From Streptomyces sp. NBC_00224 (GTDB taxonomy: Bacteria; Actinomycetota; Actinomycetes; Streptomycetales; Streptomycetaceae), in contig NZ_CP108106.1 of the NCBI RefSeq assembly GCF_041435195.1, positions 5,247,501-5,311,500 on the forward strand: 64,000 bases of DNA, read 5' to 3'. Made by a program: the position numbers and the translations under genes. This document shows positions 19,575-28,307 of this stretch, piece after piece. The notes under the pieces were generated by a model, which had not been told where the DNA came from, did not search any database, and worked only from the letters and a program-made list of their open reading frames with translations. Positions within the stretch are counted from its first letter, which is position 1. The number at the start of each line of letters is the position of its first letter.

Positions 19575-20561
19575 ATGACCTACGGATCCTTCCCCGGTGC
19601 CCGCCCCCGGCGGCTCCGCACCACGCCCGCCATGCGCCGCATGGTCGCCGAGACGCGGCTGCACCCCGCCGACCTGATCCTCCCCGCCTTCGTGCGCGAG
19701 GGCATCACGGAACCCGTCCCCATCCTGGCCATGCCCGGCGTCGTCCAGCACACCCTGGACACGCTCCGGAAGGCCGCCGTGGAGGCCGTGGAGACCGGGG
19801 TCGCCGGGATCATGCTCTTCGGTGTGCCGGAGGACGAGAAGAAGGACGCCGCCGGGACCGCAGGCACCGACCCCGACGGGATCCTCCAGGTCGCCATCCG
19901 GGCCGTGAAGGCAGAGGTCGGGGACGACCTCGTCGTCATGTCCGACCTCTGCCTCGACGAGTACACCGACCACGGCCACTGCGGCGTCCTCGACGCCGAC
20001 GGGCGCGTCGACAACGACGCCACCCTGGAGCGGTACGCCGAGATGGCCCAGGTCCAGGCCGACGCCGGCGTCCACGTCGTCGGCCCCAGCGGCATGATGG
20101 ACGGTCAGGTCGGCGTCGTTCGTGATGCCTTGGACCAGACCGGCCATGAGGACGTCTCCATCCTCGCCTACACCGCCAAGTACTCCTCCGCCTTCTACGG
20201 GCCCTTCCGGGAAGCCGTCGGCTCCTCCCTCCAGGGGGACCGGAAGACGTACCAGCAGGACCCCGCCAACGTCCGCGAGTCCCTGCGCGAGCTCGCGCTC
20301 GACCTCGACGAGGGCGCCGACATGGTCATGGTGAAGCCCGCGGGCCCCTACCTCGACATCCTCGCCAAGGTCGCCGAGTCCGTGGCCGTACCCGTCGCCG
20401 CGTACCAGATCAGCGGCGAGTACGCGATGGTCGAGGCCGCCGCCGAGAAGGGCTGGATCGACCGCGACAGGGCGATTCTGGAGACTCTGACGGGAATCAA
20501 GCGGGCCGGTGCCAACTTGATCCTTACGTACTGGGCGACGGAGGTCGCCCGCGGGTTGTAG
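19575..20561 (+). CDS. hemB: delta-aminolevulinic acid dehydratase (porphobilinogen synthase)
   Basis: 328-aa enzyme that condenses two 5-aminolevulinates to porphobilinogen. The Schiff-base lysines are Lys202 ([12 protein letters not shown]) and Lys254 ([12 protein letters not shown]). The metal segment reads [14 protein letters not shown]: it keeps two of the three zinc cysteines of the E. coli enzyme and has Asp in place of the middle one. There is no clear ribosome binding site; TAGCGT at 19563-19568 lies 6 nt before the ATG, so transcription may start at the codon. The next gene begins 18 nt downstream. Confidence 0.96.
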   Translation: MTYGSFPGARPRRLRTTPAMRRMVAETRLHPADLILPAFVREGITEPVPILAMPGVVQHTLDTLRKAAVEAVETGVAGIMLFGVPEDEKKDAAGTAGTDPDGILQVAIRAVKAEVGDDLVVMSDLCLDEYTDHGHCGVLDADGRVDNDATLERYAEMAQVQADAGVHVVGPSGMMDGQVGVVRDALDQTGHEDVSILAYTAKYSSAFYGPFREAVGSSLQGDRKTYQQDPANVRESLRELALDLDEGADMVMVKPAGPYLDILAKVAESVAVPVAAYQISGEYAMVEAAAEKGWIDRDRAILETLTGIKRAGANLILTYWATEVARGL

Positions 20562-20579
20562 GACGATGGGGGTCCAGCG

Positions 20580-21551
20580 GTGGCGGAACAGGCGTTGGAC
20601 GTACGGGACTTCGACGACGTCGTCGACTTCATCACGCCCGTCGACAACGTCTTCGTGCGCGCCCATCTCGGGGTGCCGGACGTCGACGTCGACTCCTGGA
20701 CCCTGTCCGTCGAAGGGCTCGTCGAGCGGCCGTTCCACCTGCGGCTCGACGACGTCCTGGCCCTGCCCGCCCGCCGGTTCACCGCCTTCCACGAGTGCTT
20801 CGGCAACCCCTTCAAGCCGGACGTGCCGACCCGGGCCGTCGCCAATCTGGTGTGGACCGGGTTCGATCTCTCCGCCCTCCTCGACCGGGCAGTGCCGCTC
20901 GCCTCCGCGCGGCACGTCTGGTTCGAGGGCGCGGACACCGGGTCGTTCGACGGCGAGGACGGGCTCTCGTACGTGAAGGACCTGCCGCTTGAGACCGCCC
21001 GGCGGGACGTCTTCCTCGCGTACGAGATGAACGGCGAGCCGCTCACCGTCCGGCACGGGCACCCGCTGCGGGCCGTCGTGCCCCGGATGTTCGGCACGAA
21101 CTCGGTGAAGTGGCTGACCCGGATCATCCTGGCCGACGAACGGCCGGACCACATGTTCACCACGCGCTTCTACACCCGCGTCCACCCCGGCGAGCAGACC
21201 GCCCGCCCCGTCCGCTCCGTGGACGTCGGCAGCAAGATCCTGAGCCCTCAGGATGGTGATCAACTGCCCGGTGAGCACGTGGAGTTGGTCGGGCGGGCCT
21301 GGAGTGTCGGCGAAGTCGTCTCCGTCGACGTCAGTGTCGACGAAGGGCCCTGGCGGCCCGCCTCCCTCGAACCCCTCGGGGCCGACCCCGCCTGGCAGCC
21401 CTTCACCCTCGCCCTGCGGCTCCCGCCCGGCCGCCACCGCGTCCGCGCCCGCGCCACCGACCGCGACGGGCGCGTCCAGCCGCCGCCCGGTGTCCGCAAC
21501 TCGGTCCACGAGATCACGGTCACGGTCAGCGGCGGGGGAGCGGGAGCGTGA
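20580..21551 (+). CDS. molybdopterin-dependent oxidoreductase, sulfite-oxidase fold
   Basis: 323-aa protein. The N-terminal part (about 30-210) is the sulfite oxidase-type molybdopterin domain, with the Mo-ligand Cys73 in HECFGNPF and MFGTNSVKWLTRI near the end of the domain. Residues about 225-318 form the Ig-like dimerisation domain. The classic ECAGNGR motif is altered to ECFGNPF. No twin-arginine signal is visible, so it may be cytoplasmic. It starts at GTG 20580, 18 nt after hemB, and ends inside the convergent beta-propeller gene (26-bp overlap). The substrate is unknown. A molybdate transport locus lies at 46.9-50.3 kb. Confidence 0.83.
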   Translation: MAEQALDVRDFDDVVDFITPVDNVFVRAHLGVPDVDVDSWTLSVEGLVERPFHLRLDDVLALPARRFTAFHECFGNPFKPDVPTRAVANLVWTGFDLSALLDRAVPLASARHVWFEGADTGSFDGEDGLSYVKDLPLETARRDVFLAYEMNGEPLTVRHGHPLRAVVPRMFGTNSVKWLTRIILADERPDHMFTTRFYTRVHPGEQTARPVRSVDVGSKILSPQDGDQLPGEHVELVGRAWSVGEVVSVDVSVDEGPWRPASLEPLGADPAWQPFTLALRLPPGRHRVRARATDRDGRVQPPPGVRNSVHEITVTVSGGGAGA

Positions 21552-22443
21552 CCGGCCGTCCGGACGGGTGGCCGGTGCGCGGGCTCAGCTCCGTCACCGC
21601 GAGCGTGGTCGTGGTGGACGCGTAGAGGTACGTGCCCCGTGGGTGCACCGCGACGCCCGTGCAGTGCGGGACCGTGAGGCCCGGCAGCCGCTCGGGCGCG
21701 GTGTCCGGGGCGAGCAGGCCGTCGGGGGCCAGGGCGGTCCGGTAGAGCGCTCCCGTCTCCCGTTCGGCGAAGTAGACGCAGCTGGCCGCCGGGTGGACCG
21801 CGAGCGGGCCCGGACCCGGCAGCGGCTGCCGGGTCAGCGACGGCCCGTCGGAGTCCGCACGGCCGTCCGCGCGCAGCGCGAAGACGTGCAGGGCGTGCCC
21901 CCGGGGATCGCTGACGTAGAGGTGGGTGCCGGCGGGGTGGACGGCCAGGCCTTTGTGGAGGGGGGCCGTGCCGCGTACCCAGAGCGTCGTCGTGGCGCCG
22001 TCGTCCGGTCTGCCGTCCGGGCCCAGCGGTACGCACGAGACGGCGGCCTTCTCGTCCCGGTCGGCGACGTAGAGGAGCGGCAGGGACGGGTGCGCCGCCA
22101 CCGCTGCGCCGGAGCCGGCCCCGGTCGGCGTGAACACCTGCCAGCCGGCGCCGCGCGTGGGCCGGCCGGTCGCGTCCAGGACGTGCCACAGCAGGCGTTC
22201 GCCCGGCGGGTCGGTGACGTACAGGCGGGCGCCCGCGCGGTCCGTCGTCAGCCCGTACGGCCGCACCCCCGGGGTCCACTCGGCCGGGGCCTCCGGGCGG
22301 CCGTCCTCGCCCAGCGGGACGCGCAGGATGCCGTGCGGCTCGCCCACGTACAGCCATGTCCCCTCGGGGTGGACGTGGAGCTCCGCCCGGACGGGGCCGT
22401 CCCCGTCCTCCCCCGCGCCCCACTGGTCCTGGTCCCGGCCCAC
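21526..22443 (-). CDS. beta-propeller protein, lactonase/YncE-like
   Basis: 305-aa protein made of about six or seven repeats with the pattern AVHPxGTxLYVxD (for example VHPEGTWLYVGE, VHPAGTHLYVSD, VHPRGTYLYAST), the signature of a lactonase-type seven-bladed propeller. There is no signal peptide or obvious catalytic set, so it may be a scaffold or binding protein rather than a lactonase. GTG 22443 has GGGAG 5 nt upstream; a GTG two codons earlier overlaps that site. The 3' end overlaps the convergent oxidoreductase gene by 26 bp. Confidence 0.75.
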   Translation of the reverse strand: MGRDQDQWGAGEDGDGPVRAELHVHPEGTWLYVGEPHGILRVPLGEDGRPEAPAEWTPGVRPYGLTTDRAGARLYVTDPPGERLLWHVLDATGRPTRGAGWQVFTPTGAGSGAAVAAHPSLPLLYVADRDEKAAVSCVPLGPDGRPDDGATTTLWVRGTAPLHKGLAVHPAGTHLYVSDPRGHALHVFALRADGRADSDGPSLTRQPLPGPGPLAVHPAASCVYFAERETGALYRTALAPDGLLAPDTAPERLPGLTVPHCTGVAVHPRGTYLYASTTTTLAVTELSPRTGHPSGRPVTLPLPRR

Positions 22444-22650
22444 TGGCACTCCCGCCGTCGTCTGCGTGTCCGTCCTGACAGAGCTAACGAGTCCGGCGTC
22501 GAGCCGGGGCGCAGCCGCGCGGCCGGGTCACCCGGGCGGGCTCAGGGCGCGGCGGCCGGACCAATGGACGGACCGGCATATGTAGGCGGCACCGATATGC
22601 GTACGCTGCCCGTTAGTTGGACGTCCTATGAAACGACTGGGGGCCGAATC

Positions 22651-23859
22651 ATGTCCGTCGCCGCTGCTGTTCCCGCCGCCGCAACACCCACCCTCGCCGC
22701 GCGCGCCGCGTCCGTGGGCTCCTCGCCCGTACGGGAGATCCTGGCGCTCACCGCGCGGCCCGAGGTCATCTCGTTCGCGGGCGGGCTGCCCGCGCCGGAG
22801 CTGTTCGACGTGGCGGGCATGCGCGCGGCGTTCGACGCCGTGCTCGCGGACGAGAGCAGGGCGGCGCTGCAGTATTCGACGACCGAGGGCGACCCGGGGC
22901 TGCGGGCGGCCACCGCCGCGCGGCTCACCGGGCGCGGACTGCCCACCGCAGCCGGGCAGTTGCTCGTCACCACCGGATCGCAGCAGGGCCTCACCCTGCT
23001 CGCGGCGGCGCTCGTCGAGCCCGGGGACACGGTCCTCGTCGAAGACCCCTGCTACCTCGCCGCGCTGCAGGTCTTCGGGTTCGCGGGCGCCCGGATCGTC
23101 GCCGTGCCCTCGGACGAGGACGGCCCGGACCCCGCCGCGCTCGACGAACTCGTCGCCAGGGAGCGGCCGAAGCTCTTCTACTCGGTGCCCACCTTCCAGA
23201 ACCCGACCGGGCGCACCATGACCGCCGAGCGGCGCCGCGCCGTCGCCGAGGTCGCCGTCCGGCGCGGGCTCTGGGTGGTCGAGGACGACCCGTACGGGGA
23301 TCTGCGCTACGAGGGCGAGAGCGTGCCGTGGATCTCGTCGTACGAGGGCGCCGCCGACCGGACCGTCCTGCTCGGCAGCTACTCGAAGATCATGGCGCCG
23401 GGGCTGCGGCTCGGCTGGCTGCGGGCGCCCGAGGCGCTGCTGCGGGCCTGCGCCGTCGCCAAGCAGGCCGCCGATCTGCACACCCCGACCGTCAACCAGC
23501 TGGCCGCCGCCCGCTATCTGGCCGACCAGGACCTGGACGCGCACGTCGCCAAGGTCCGGGCGGCGTACGGCGAGCGCCGGGACGCCATGCTCGCCGGGCT
23601 CGCGGACGCGCTGCCCGAGGGCTCCTCCTGGAACCGGCCCGAGGGCGGCATGTTCCTGTGGGCCACGCTGCCGCCGGGAAGCGACGCGACCGCCTCCCTG
23701 AAGGAGGCGGTCGCTCATGACGTGGCGTACGTCCCCGGCGCGCCCTTCTTCGCGGGGACGCCCGACCCGACCGCGCTGCGGCTGTGCTTCGTCACCTCGG
23801 CGCCGGACGAGATCGCGGAGGGGCTGCGGCGGCTGGGGCGGGCGCTGCGACGGGGCTGA
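22651..23859 (+). CDS. PLP-dependent aminotransferase (fold type I)
   Basis: 402-aa aminotransferase of class I/II, close in pattern to 2-aminoadipate or MocR-type domains but without the HTH. Visible blocks are FAGGLPAPELFD, YSTTEGDPGLR, TTGSQQGLTLL, FQNPTGRTMT, VVEDDPYGDLRY and the PLP lysine Lys246 in GSYSKIMAPGLRLGW. The amino donor cannot be read from the sequence. ATG 22651 was taken as start; an ATG at 22597 would add 18 residues. It converges on a lipoprotein gene 13 nt downstream. Confidence 0.85.
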   Translation: MSVAAAVPAAATPTLAARAASVGSSPVREILALTARPEVISFAGGLPAPELFDVAGMRAAFDAVLADESRAALQYSTTEGDPGLRAATAARLTGRGLPTAAGQLLVTTGSQQGLTLLAAALVEPGDTVLVEDPCYLAALQVFGFAGARIVAVPSDEDGPDPAALDELVARERPKLFYSVPTFQNPTGRTMTAERRRAVAEVAVRRGLWVVEDDPYGDLRYEGESVPWISSYEGAADRTVLLGSYSKIMAPGLRLGWLRAPEALLRACAVAKQAADLHTPTVNQLAAARYLADQDLDAHVAKVRAAYGERRDAMLAGLADALPEGSSWNRPEGGMFLWATLPPGSDATASLKEAVAHDVAYVPGAPFFAGTPDPTALRLCFVTSAPDEIAEGLRRLGRALRRG

Positions 23860-23872
23860 TGGCGCCGGTCGG

Positions 23873-24625
23873 CTACCAGGCGCTGATCGCGCCCATGTTC
23901 GACTGCCAGTAGGTGGCCATGGCCTGGGCGTCGACGACGCCGACCGGCTTGGACAGCGAGGCGTAGGCCGAGCGGCCGACGGACTCCATGCCGACCGCAC
24001 CGCGGAAGTACACGACGACCTGGCTGGTCATGTACGGGTCGGTGCCGTCGGGCTCGCCCTGGGTGCGCACCATCGCGTACGCGGACTGGCCCGGGGCGAG
24101 CGTGACCACCGCCTGCGGGATGGTGTCCTTGTCGACCGGGATCGGCGACTGGGCGTTGGAGAACTTGATCGCCGGGGCGTCGTAGGCGTTGCAGGTCGTC
24201 TTGCCGGTGTTGGTCGCGGTCAGCAGGATGTGGTTGATCGGGCGGGAGATCGGGGTCGCGGTCAGCTTCATGTTGGAGCCGGTGCAGGTGACCCGCTTGG
24301 ACGAGCCCGAGCCCGACTGGCCGCCCGACTGCTTGCCGTCCGACTTGGCGGGCTTGGCCGTGCCGTGGCCGCCGGTGGTCGAACCGGACCCGCCGGAGGT
24401 GCCGCCCGTGCCCCCCGTGCCGCCCGTCGTCCCGGCCGAGTCGCCGCCGGTCGTGGCGCCCTGGCGGCCGCCGTCCGTGCCGGAGGTGGCGGGCGCCGAG
24501 GCGGACGGCTTCGACGCCGCCTTGTCCGACTCCTTCGAACCGGAGTCGCTGCCGCAGGCGCTGAGGGACAGCGCGGCGATGAGGGCGGTGGTCGCGGCGG
24601 CGGTGATGCGGAGGTTGGTACGCAT
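23873..24625 (-). CDS. DUF4232-type secreted lipoprotein
   Basis: 250-aa exported lipoprotein. The signal peptide ends in a lipobox LSAC with Cys24. A Ser/Gly/Thr-rich linker (about 25-100) leads to a globular domain (about 108-250) beginning RVTCTGSNMKLTATPIS, with cysteines at the usual DUF4232 positions and the SQVVVYFRG segment. Function is unknown. It is the last gene on the minus strand before a convergent aminotransferase. A 34-codon membrane protein gene is encoded just upstream on the same strand. Confidence 0.8.
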   Translation of the reverse strand: MRTNLRITAAATTALIAALSLSACGSDSGSKESDKAASKPSASAPATSGTDGGRQGATTGGDSAGTTGGTGGTGGTSGGSGSTTGGHGTAKPAKSDGKQSGGQSGSGSSKRVTCTGSNMKLTATPISRPINHILLTATNTGKTTCNAYDAPAIKFSNAQSPIPVDKDTIPQAVVTLAPGQSAYAMVRTQGEPDGTDPYMTSQVVVYFRGAVGMESVGRSAYASLSKPVGVVDAQAMATYWQSNMGAISAW

Positions 24626-24678
24626 GGTGGATCGAGCTCCCCGTTGGTCGGTGCGTGAGTAGTACGTGAGTGAGCGGG

Positions 24679-24783
24679 TCAGGTGTGAAGGCTGAGGACC
24701 AGCACGATGACCGTGACCACCGAGGTGGCCAGCATCGCGGCGGCCATCGAGTCCGCCAGGTTGACCCGGATGCGGAATCGCAT
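24679..24783 (-). CDS. predicted 34-aa single-pass membrane protein
   Basis: Small open frame of 34 codons: a basic start (MRFRIRVNLADS) and one hydrophobic segment of about 20 residues (MAAAMLATSVVTVIVLVLSL). GGGGAG lies 6 nt before the ATG, one of the best ribosome binding sites in the area. It sits between the DUF4232 lipoprotein gene (53 nt downstream) and the divergent transmembrane HTH gene (182 nt). No family is recognised. The case rests on the binding site, charge pattern and position. Confidence 0.6.
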   Translation of the reverse strand: MRFRIRVNLADSMAAAMLATSVVTVIVLVLSLHT

Positions 24784-24965
24784 TGCCTGCTCCCCGGTGG
24801 TGCCGGTGTGGCTGGTTGCTGCACCTACCTTGCGGGCCGGTCGGCGGCGATCGCAATCAGCAGGGGACAATGAGGGAAGCTGGAACGCGGGAACACGCTC
24901 TGACCTGGGGAAACTGCCTTCCCCTGGAACGCGTTCCCGGGACGGACAGGGGAGGGAAACGGCTC

Positions 24966-26330
24966 GTGGCTACGGCTGAGTCCGAGGATTTCGCGGCGTT
25001 GCTCAGGGAGTTGAAGGACCGTTCGGGACGGAGCTACGGCGTCCTCGCGGGCAAGCTCCATGTGAGTACGTCGACGCTCCACCGGTACTGCAACGGTGAC
25101 GCCGTGCCCAATGAGTACGCCCCCGTCGACCGGCTGGCCCGGCTCTGCGGGGCGACCCGGGAGGAGTCGGTCGAGCTCCACCGCCGCTGGATCCTGGCGG
25201 ACGAGGCACGCCGGCGCGCGCGGGCGGGGAACGGGACGGCGGGAGCGGCCGAGGCGGCGCCGGTCGCCGAAGCGCGTAAGGACACGGCCCCGGCGGCGGC
25301 CGCGGAGCCCGCCGCCGAAGCGGCCCCCGAACCGGACCCCGCCCCCGGGCCCGGCCCCGCCCCTGACTCCGCCCACGAACCCGAAGTCGTCGCCGTGCGC
25401 GCCGACCCGGGCGCCCCGCGCCGTACCGGCCGGATGAGCAGGCGCACCCGGCTCGGCCTCATCGCCGCCGGGGTCGTCGTCGCGCTCGGCGTGCCCGCCG
25501 TGGCCGTCGCGACCCTGAACGGCGGGTCGGGGGACGGCAAGGGCGCCAAGAGCGAGACCGTCGCCGACGCCAAGGCGAGCGGGGGCACCGCGCCGAAGGC
25601 CACGCCCCCCAGGTCGCCCTCGCCGGACGCCTCCTCGCCGAGCCCGTCGGCGCCCGCGTCCGGCACCCCGTCCCCGAAGCCGCAGCCGCCCTCGCCCAAG
25701 CCCGTCACCGGCACGCCCGTGAGCGTCGGCGTCAGCTCGTACCAGTGGGACGGGCCGTGCGGGAAGTTCTATCTGCTCGACCAGAAGCCGGAAGCGGTGC
25801 CGCCGTCCACCCCGCTGGACAGCCGCACCTGGGCGCGGACGCTGGGCGCGGTGGACGGCGGGCACCTCATGCTGCAGCTCACCGCGACCGGCAAGTCGCA
25901 GGAGTCGGTCGTCATCAACGCCCTCAACGTACGGGTCGTCGAGCGCAGGGAGCCGCTCGACTGGAACGCGTACTCGATGGGATCGGGGTGCGGGGGCGCG
26001 GTCACCCCGCAGTCCTTCGACATCGACCTGGACAAGTCCCAGCCGCTCGCCAAGCCCGTCGCCGGCCTGCAGGGCGAGACGAAGGTGCCCGCCGTGGACT
26101 TCCCGTACAAGGTGTCCACGACGGACCCGCAGGTGCTCAACCTCGATGTGCACACCGACGCGCACGACGTGACCTGGTACCTGGAGGTGGAGTGGAGCAG
26201 CGGCGACCGCTCCGGCAAGGTCAAGGTCTACGACGCCGGCGGCAAGCCGTTCCACAGCAGCGCCATCAAGGGCCGCCCGGCGTACGAGTACCGGACGGAC
26301 ACCGATGTGTGGGAGCGGCTCGTCACATGA
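24966..26330 (+). CDS. transmembrane helix-turn-helix protein
   Basis: 454-aa protein with three parts. Residues 1-75 are an XRE-type HTH (SYGVLAGKLHVSTSTLHRYC), placed in the cytoplasm. After a Pro/Ala/Glu-rich linker, one membrane helix lies at about 160-182 (LGLIAAGVVVALGVPAVAVA). Outside the cell come a Ser/Pro/Lys-rich stretch and a beta-rich domain (about 255-454) with cysteines in GPCGKFYLL and GSGCGG. This layout fits a one-component sensor that touches DNA directly. GTG 24966 has AGGGGAGGG about 10 nt upstream. Its target and signal are unknown. A hairpin overlaps the stop codon. Confidence 0.78.
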   Translation: MATAESEDFAALLRELKDRSGRSYGVLAGKLHVSTSTLHRYCNGDAVPNEYAPVDRLARLCGATREESVELHRRWILADEARRRARAGNGTAGAAEAAPVAEARKDTAPAAAAEPAAEAAPEPDPAPGPGPAPDSAHEPEVVAVRADPGAPRRTGRMSRRTRLGLIAAGVVVALGVPAVAVATLNGGSGDGKGAKSETVADAKASGGTAPKATPPRSPSPDASSPSPSAPASGTPSPKPQPPSPKPVTGTPVSVGVSSYQWDGPCGKFYLLDQKPEAVPPSTPLDSRTWARTLGAVDGGHLMLQLTATGKSQESVVINALNVRVVERREPLDWNAYSMGSGCGGAVTPQSFDIDLDKSQPLAKPVAGLQGETKVPAVDFPYKVSTTDPQVLNLDVHTDAHDVTWYLEVEWSSGDRSGKVKVYDAGGKPFHSSAIKGRPAYEYRTDTDVWERLVT

Positions 26331-26339
26331 GCCGCTCCC
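26311..26339. terminator. hairpin over the stop codon of the HTH gene
   Basis: Perfect 11-bp inverted repeat (GGGAGCGGCTC / GAGCCGCTCCC) with a 7-nt loop GTCACAT. The right arm starts in the TGA stop and ends 14 nt before the convergent argS stop. It can work as a two-way terminator. Confidence 0.7.
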
Positions 26340-26353
26340 CGCACCGGGGTTGA

Positions 26354-28117
26354 TCAGAGGCGCTCGGGCGTCCGGATGCCGAGCAGGGCCATGCCCTGGT
26401 GGAGCGTCCGGGCGGTCAGGTCGCACAGGAGCAGACGGTTCTCGACGACGTCCTGCGCCGGGCGCGGCTTGATGACCGGGCACTGGTCGTAGAACGTCGT
26501 GAACAGCGAGGCCAGCTGGTACAGGTAGGCGGCCAGCTTGTGCGGCGCGTACTCGGCCGTCGCCTCCGTGAGCAGCTCGCCGAACGCGTCCAGGTGCAGA
26601 CCGAGGGCCCGCTCCGCCGGGGCGAGTTCGAGCTCCGGGTGGGCGGCCGGGTCCGCGCCTTCCGCCTTGCGCAGGATCGACTTGATACGGGCGTACGCGT
26701 ACTGGAGGTAGACGGACGTGTCGCCGTTCAGCGACACCATCTGGTCCAGGTCGAACTTGTAGTCCCGGTTCGCCGACGTCGACAGGTCCGCGTACTTCAC
26801 GGCGCCGATCCCGACGTACCGCCCGTTCTCGACGATCTCCTCCTCGGTCAGGCCGATCTTCTCGGCCTTCTCGCGCACGACGGCGGTGGCCCGCTCGACG
26901 GCCTCGTCGAGGAGGTCCTCCAGCTTGACCGTGGCGCCCTCACGCGTCTTGAACGGCTTGCCGTCCGCGCCGAGCACCGTGCCGTAGCCCATGTTGTGCG
27001 CGGTGACCTCGTCACCGAGCCAGCCCGCCCGGCGGGCCGCCTCGAAGACCATCTTGAAGTGCAGCGACTGGCGGACGTCCACGACGTAGATCAGCGTCGT
27101 GGCGTTCAGGTCGGAGACGCGGTTGCGGATCGCGGAGAGGTCGCTCGCCGCGTAGCCGAAGCCGCCGTCCGCCTTCTGCACGATCAGCGGCACCGGCTGG
27201 TCGTCCTTGCCGCGGATCTCGTCGAAGAAGACCACCAGCGCGCCCTCGGAGCGCACGGCGACACCGGACTCCTCCAGGAGCCGGGCCGTCTCCGGCATCA
27301 GGTCGTTGTACGCGGACTCGCCGACGATCTCGTCGTCCCTGACCTCCATGTCCAGCTTCTCGAAGACCGAGTAGAAGTAGACCTTCGACTCGTCCACGAA
27401 CTGCTGCCACAGCTCCAGGGTCTCCTTGTCGCCCGACTGCAGGGCGACGACCCGCTTGCGGGCCCGCTCCTTGAACGCCTCGTCGGAGTCGAAGACCGCA
27501 CGCGACGCCTTGTAGACCCGGTTCAGGTTGCTCATCGCCTGCTCGCCGTCGACGTCGGCCGCGGGGGCCAGCTCGCCGGGGTTCTCGATCAGGTACTGGA
27601 TGAGCATGCCGAACTGGGTGCCCCAGTCGCCGATGTGGTGCCGGCCGATCGTCTTCTCGCCGGTGAAGTCGAGCATGCCGCGCAGCGCGTCGCCGATGAC
27701 CGCCGAGCGCAGATGGCCGACGTGCATCTCCTTCGCCACGTTCGGCTGGGCGTAGTCGACGATCGTGACGCCGGGGTTCTCCTTCAGCGGCACGCCGAGC
27801 CGGTCGTCGGCGGCGCGCGCGGCCAGCGTCTCGGTGATCGCCCTGTCGGTGAGCGTGATGTTGAGGAAGCCGGGGCCCGAGACCTCGACGTCCTTCAGGA
27901 CGTCACCGGCGTCGAGCGCGTCGGTGACCTTCACCGCCAGTTCGCGCGGGTTGCCCTTGAGCTTCTTGGCGAGCGCCAGGATGCCGTTGGCCTGGAAGTC
28001 GGCCCGGTCGCTTCGTCGCAGCAGCGGGTCGGTGGCACCGGCCTCCGGCAGGGCTGCCGAGAGGGCGTCCGCCAGGCGCTGCTGGACAGTGGAAGCGAGG
28101 GAAGGGACCGAAGCCAT
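26354..28117 (-). CDS. argS: arginyl-tRNA synthetase
   Basis: 587-aa class I synthetase that charges tRNA(Arg). The N-terminal Add1 domain (about 1-90) is followed by the HIGH motif as [12 protein letters not shown] in the [11 protein letters not shown] block, the catalytic [18 protein letters not shown] (in place of KMSKS), and a C-terminal anticodon-binding DALR domain ending [11 protein letters not shown] 28117 was chosen because homology starts at MASVPSLAS. It is divergent from lysS with a 190-nt gap that must hold both promoters. A GACAAT at 28253-28258 is a possible lysS -10 box. Confidence 0.96.
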   Translation of the reverse strand: MASVPSLASTVQQRLADALSAALPEAGATDPLLRRSDRADFQANGILALAKKLKGNPRELAVKVTDALDAGDVLKDVEVSGPGFLNITLTDRAITETLAARAADDRLGVPLKENPGVTIVDYAQPNVAKEMHVGHLRSAVIGDALRGMLDFTGEKTIGRHHIGDWGTQFGMLIQYLIENPGELAPAADVDGEQAMSNLNRVYKASRAVFDSDEAFKERARKRVVALQSGDKETLELWQQFVDESKVYFYSVFEKLDMEVRDDEIVGESAYNDLMPETARLLEESGVAVRSEGALVVFFDEIRGKDDQPVPLIVQKADGGFGYAASDLSAIRNRVSDLNATTLIYVVDVRQSLHFKMVFEAARRAGWLGDEVTAHNMGYGTVLGADGKPFKTREGATVKLEDLLDEAVERATAVVREKAEKIGLTEEEIVENGRYVGIGAVKYADLSTSANRDYKFDLDQMVSLNGDTSVYLQYAYARIKSILRKAEGADPAAHPELELAPAERALGLHLDAFGELLTEATAEYAPHKLAAYLYQLASLFTTFYDQCPVIKPRPAQDVVENRLLLCDLTARTLHQGMALLGIRTPERL

Positions 28118-28307
28118 GGGTTCCGTTTCCTGTCGGTCGGCCGCTCGTAAACCGGTTTCGCGAGCGGGATGCGTACAGGACGATTCTCCCACGCGAGCGT
28201 CTCCCGTTTCTCCGGGAATACGGGCAACCCCGGAGGTGGTGGTTCCGTCTGGGACAATGGGCGGGCCAGCCTCTTCAAGGCGTACGAGAAAGAAGGACGT
28301 GCCGACC

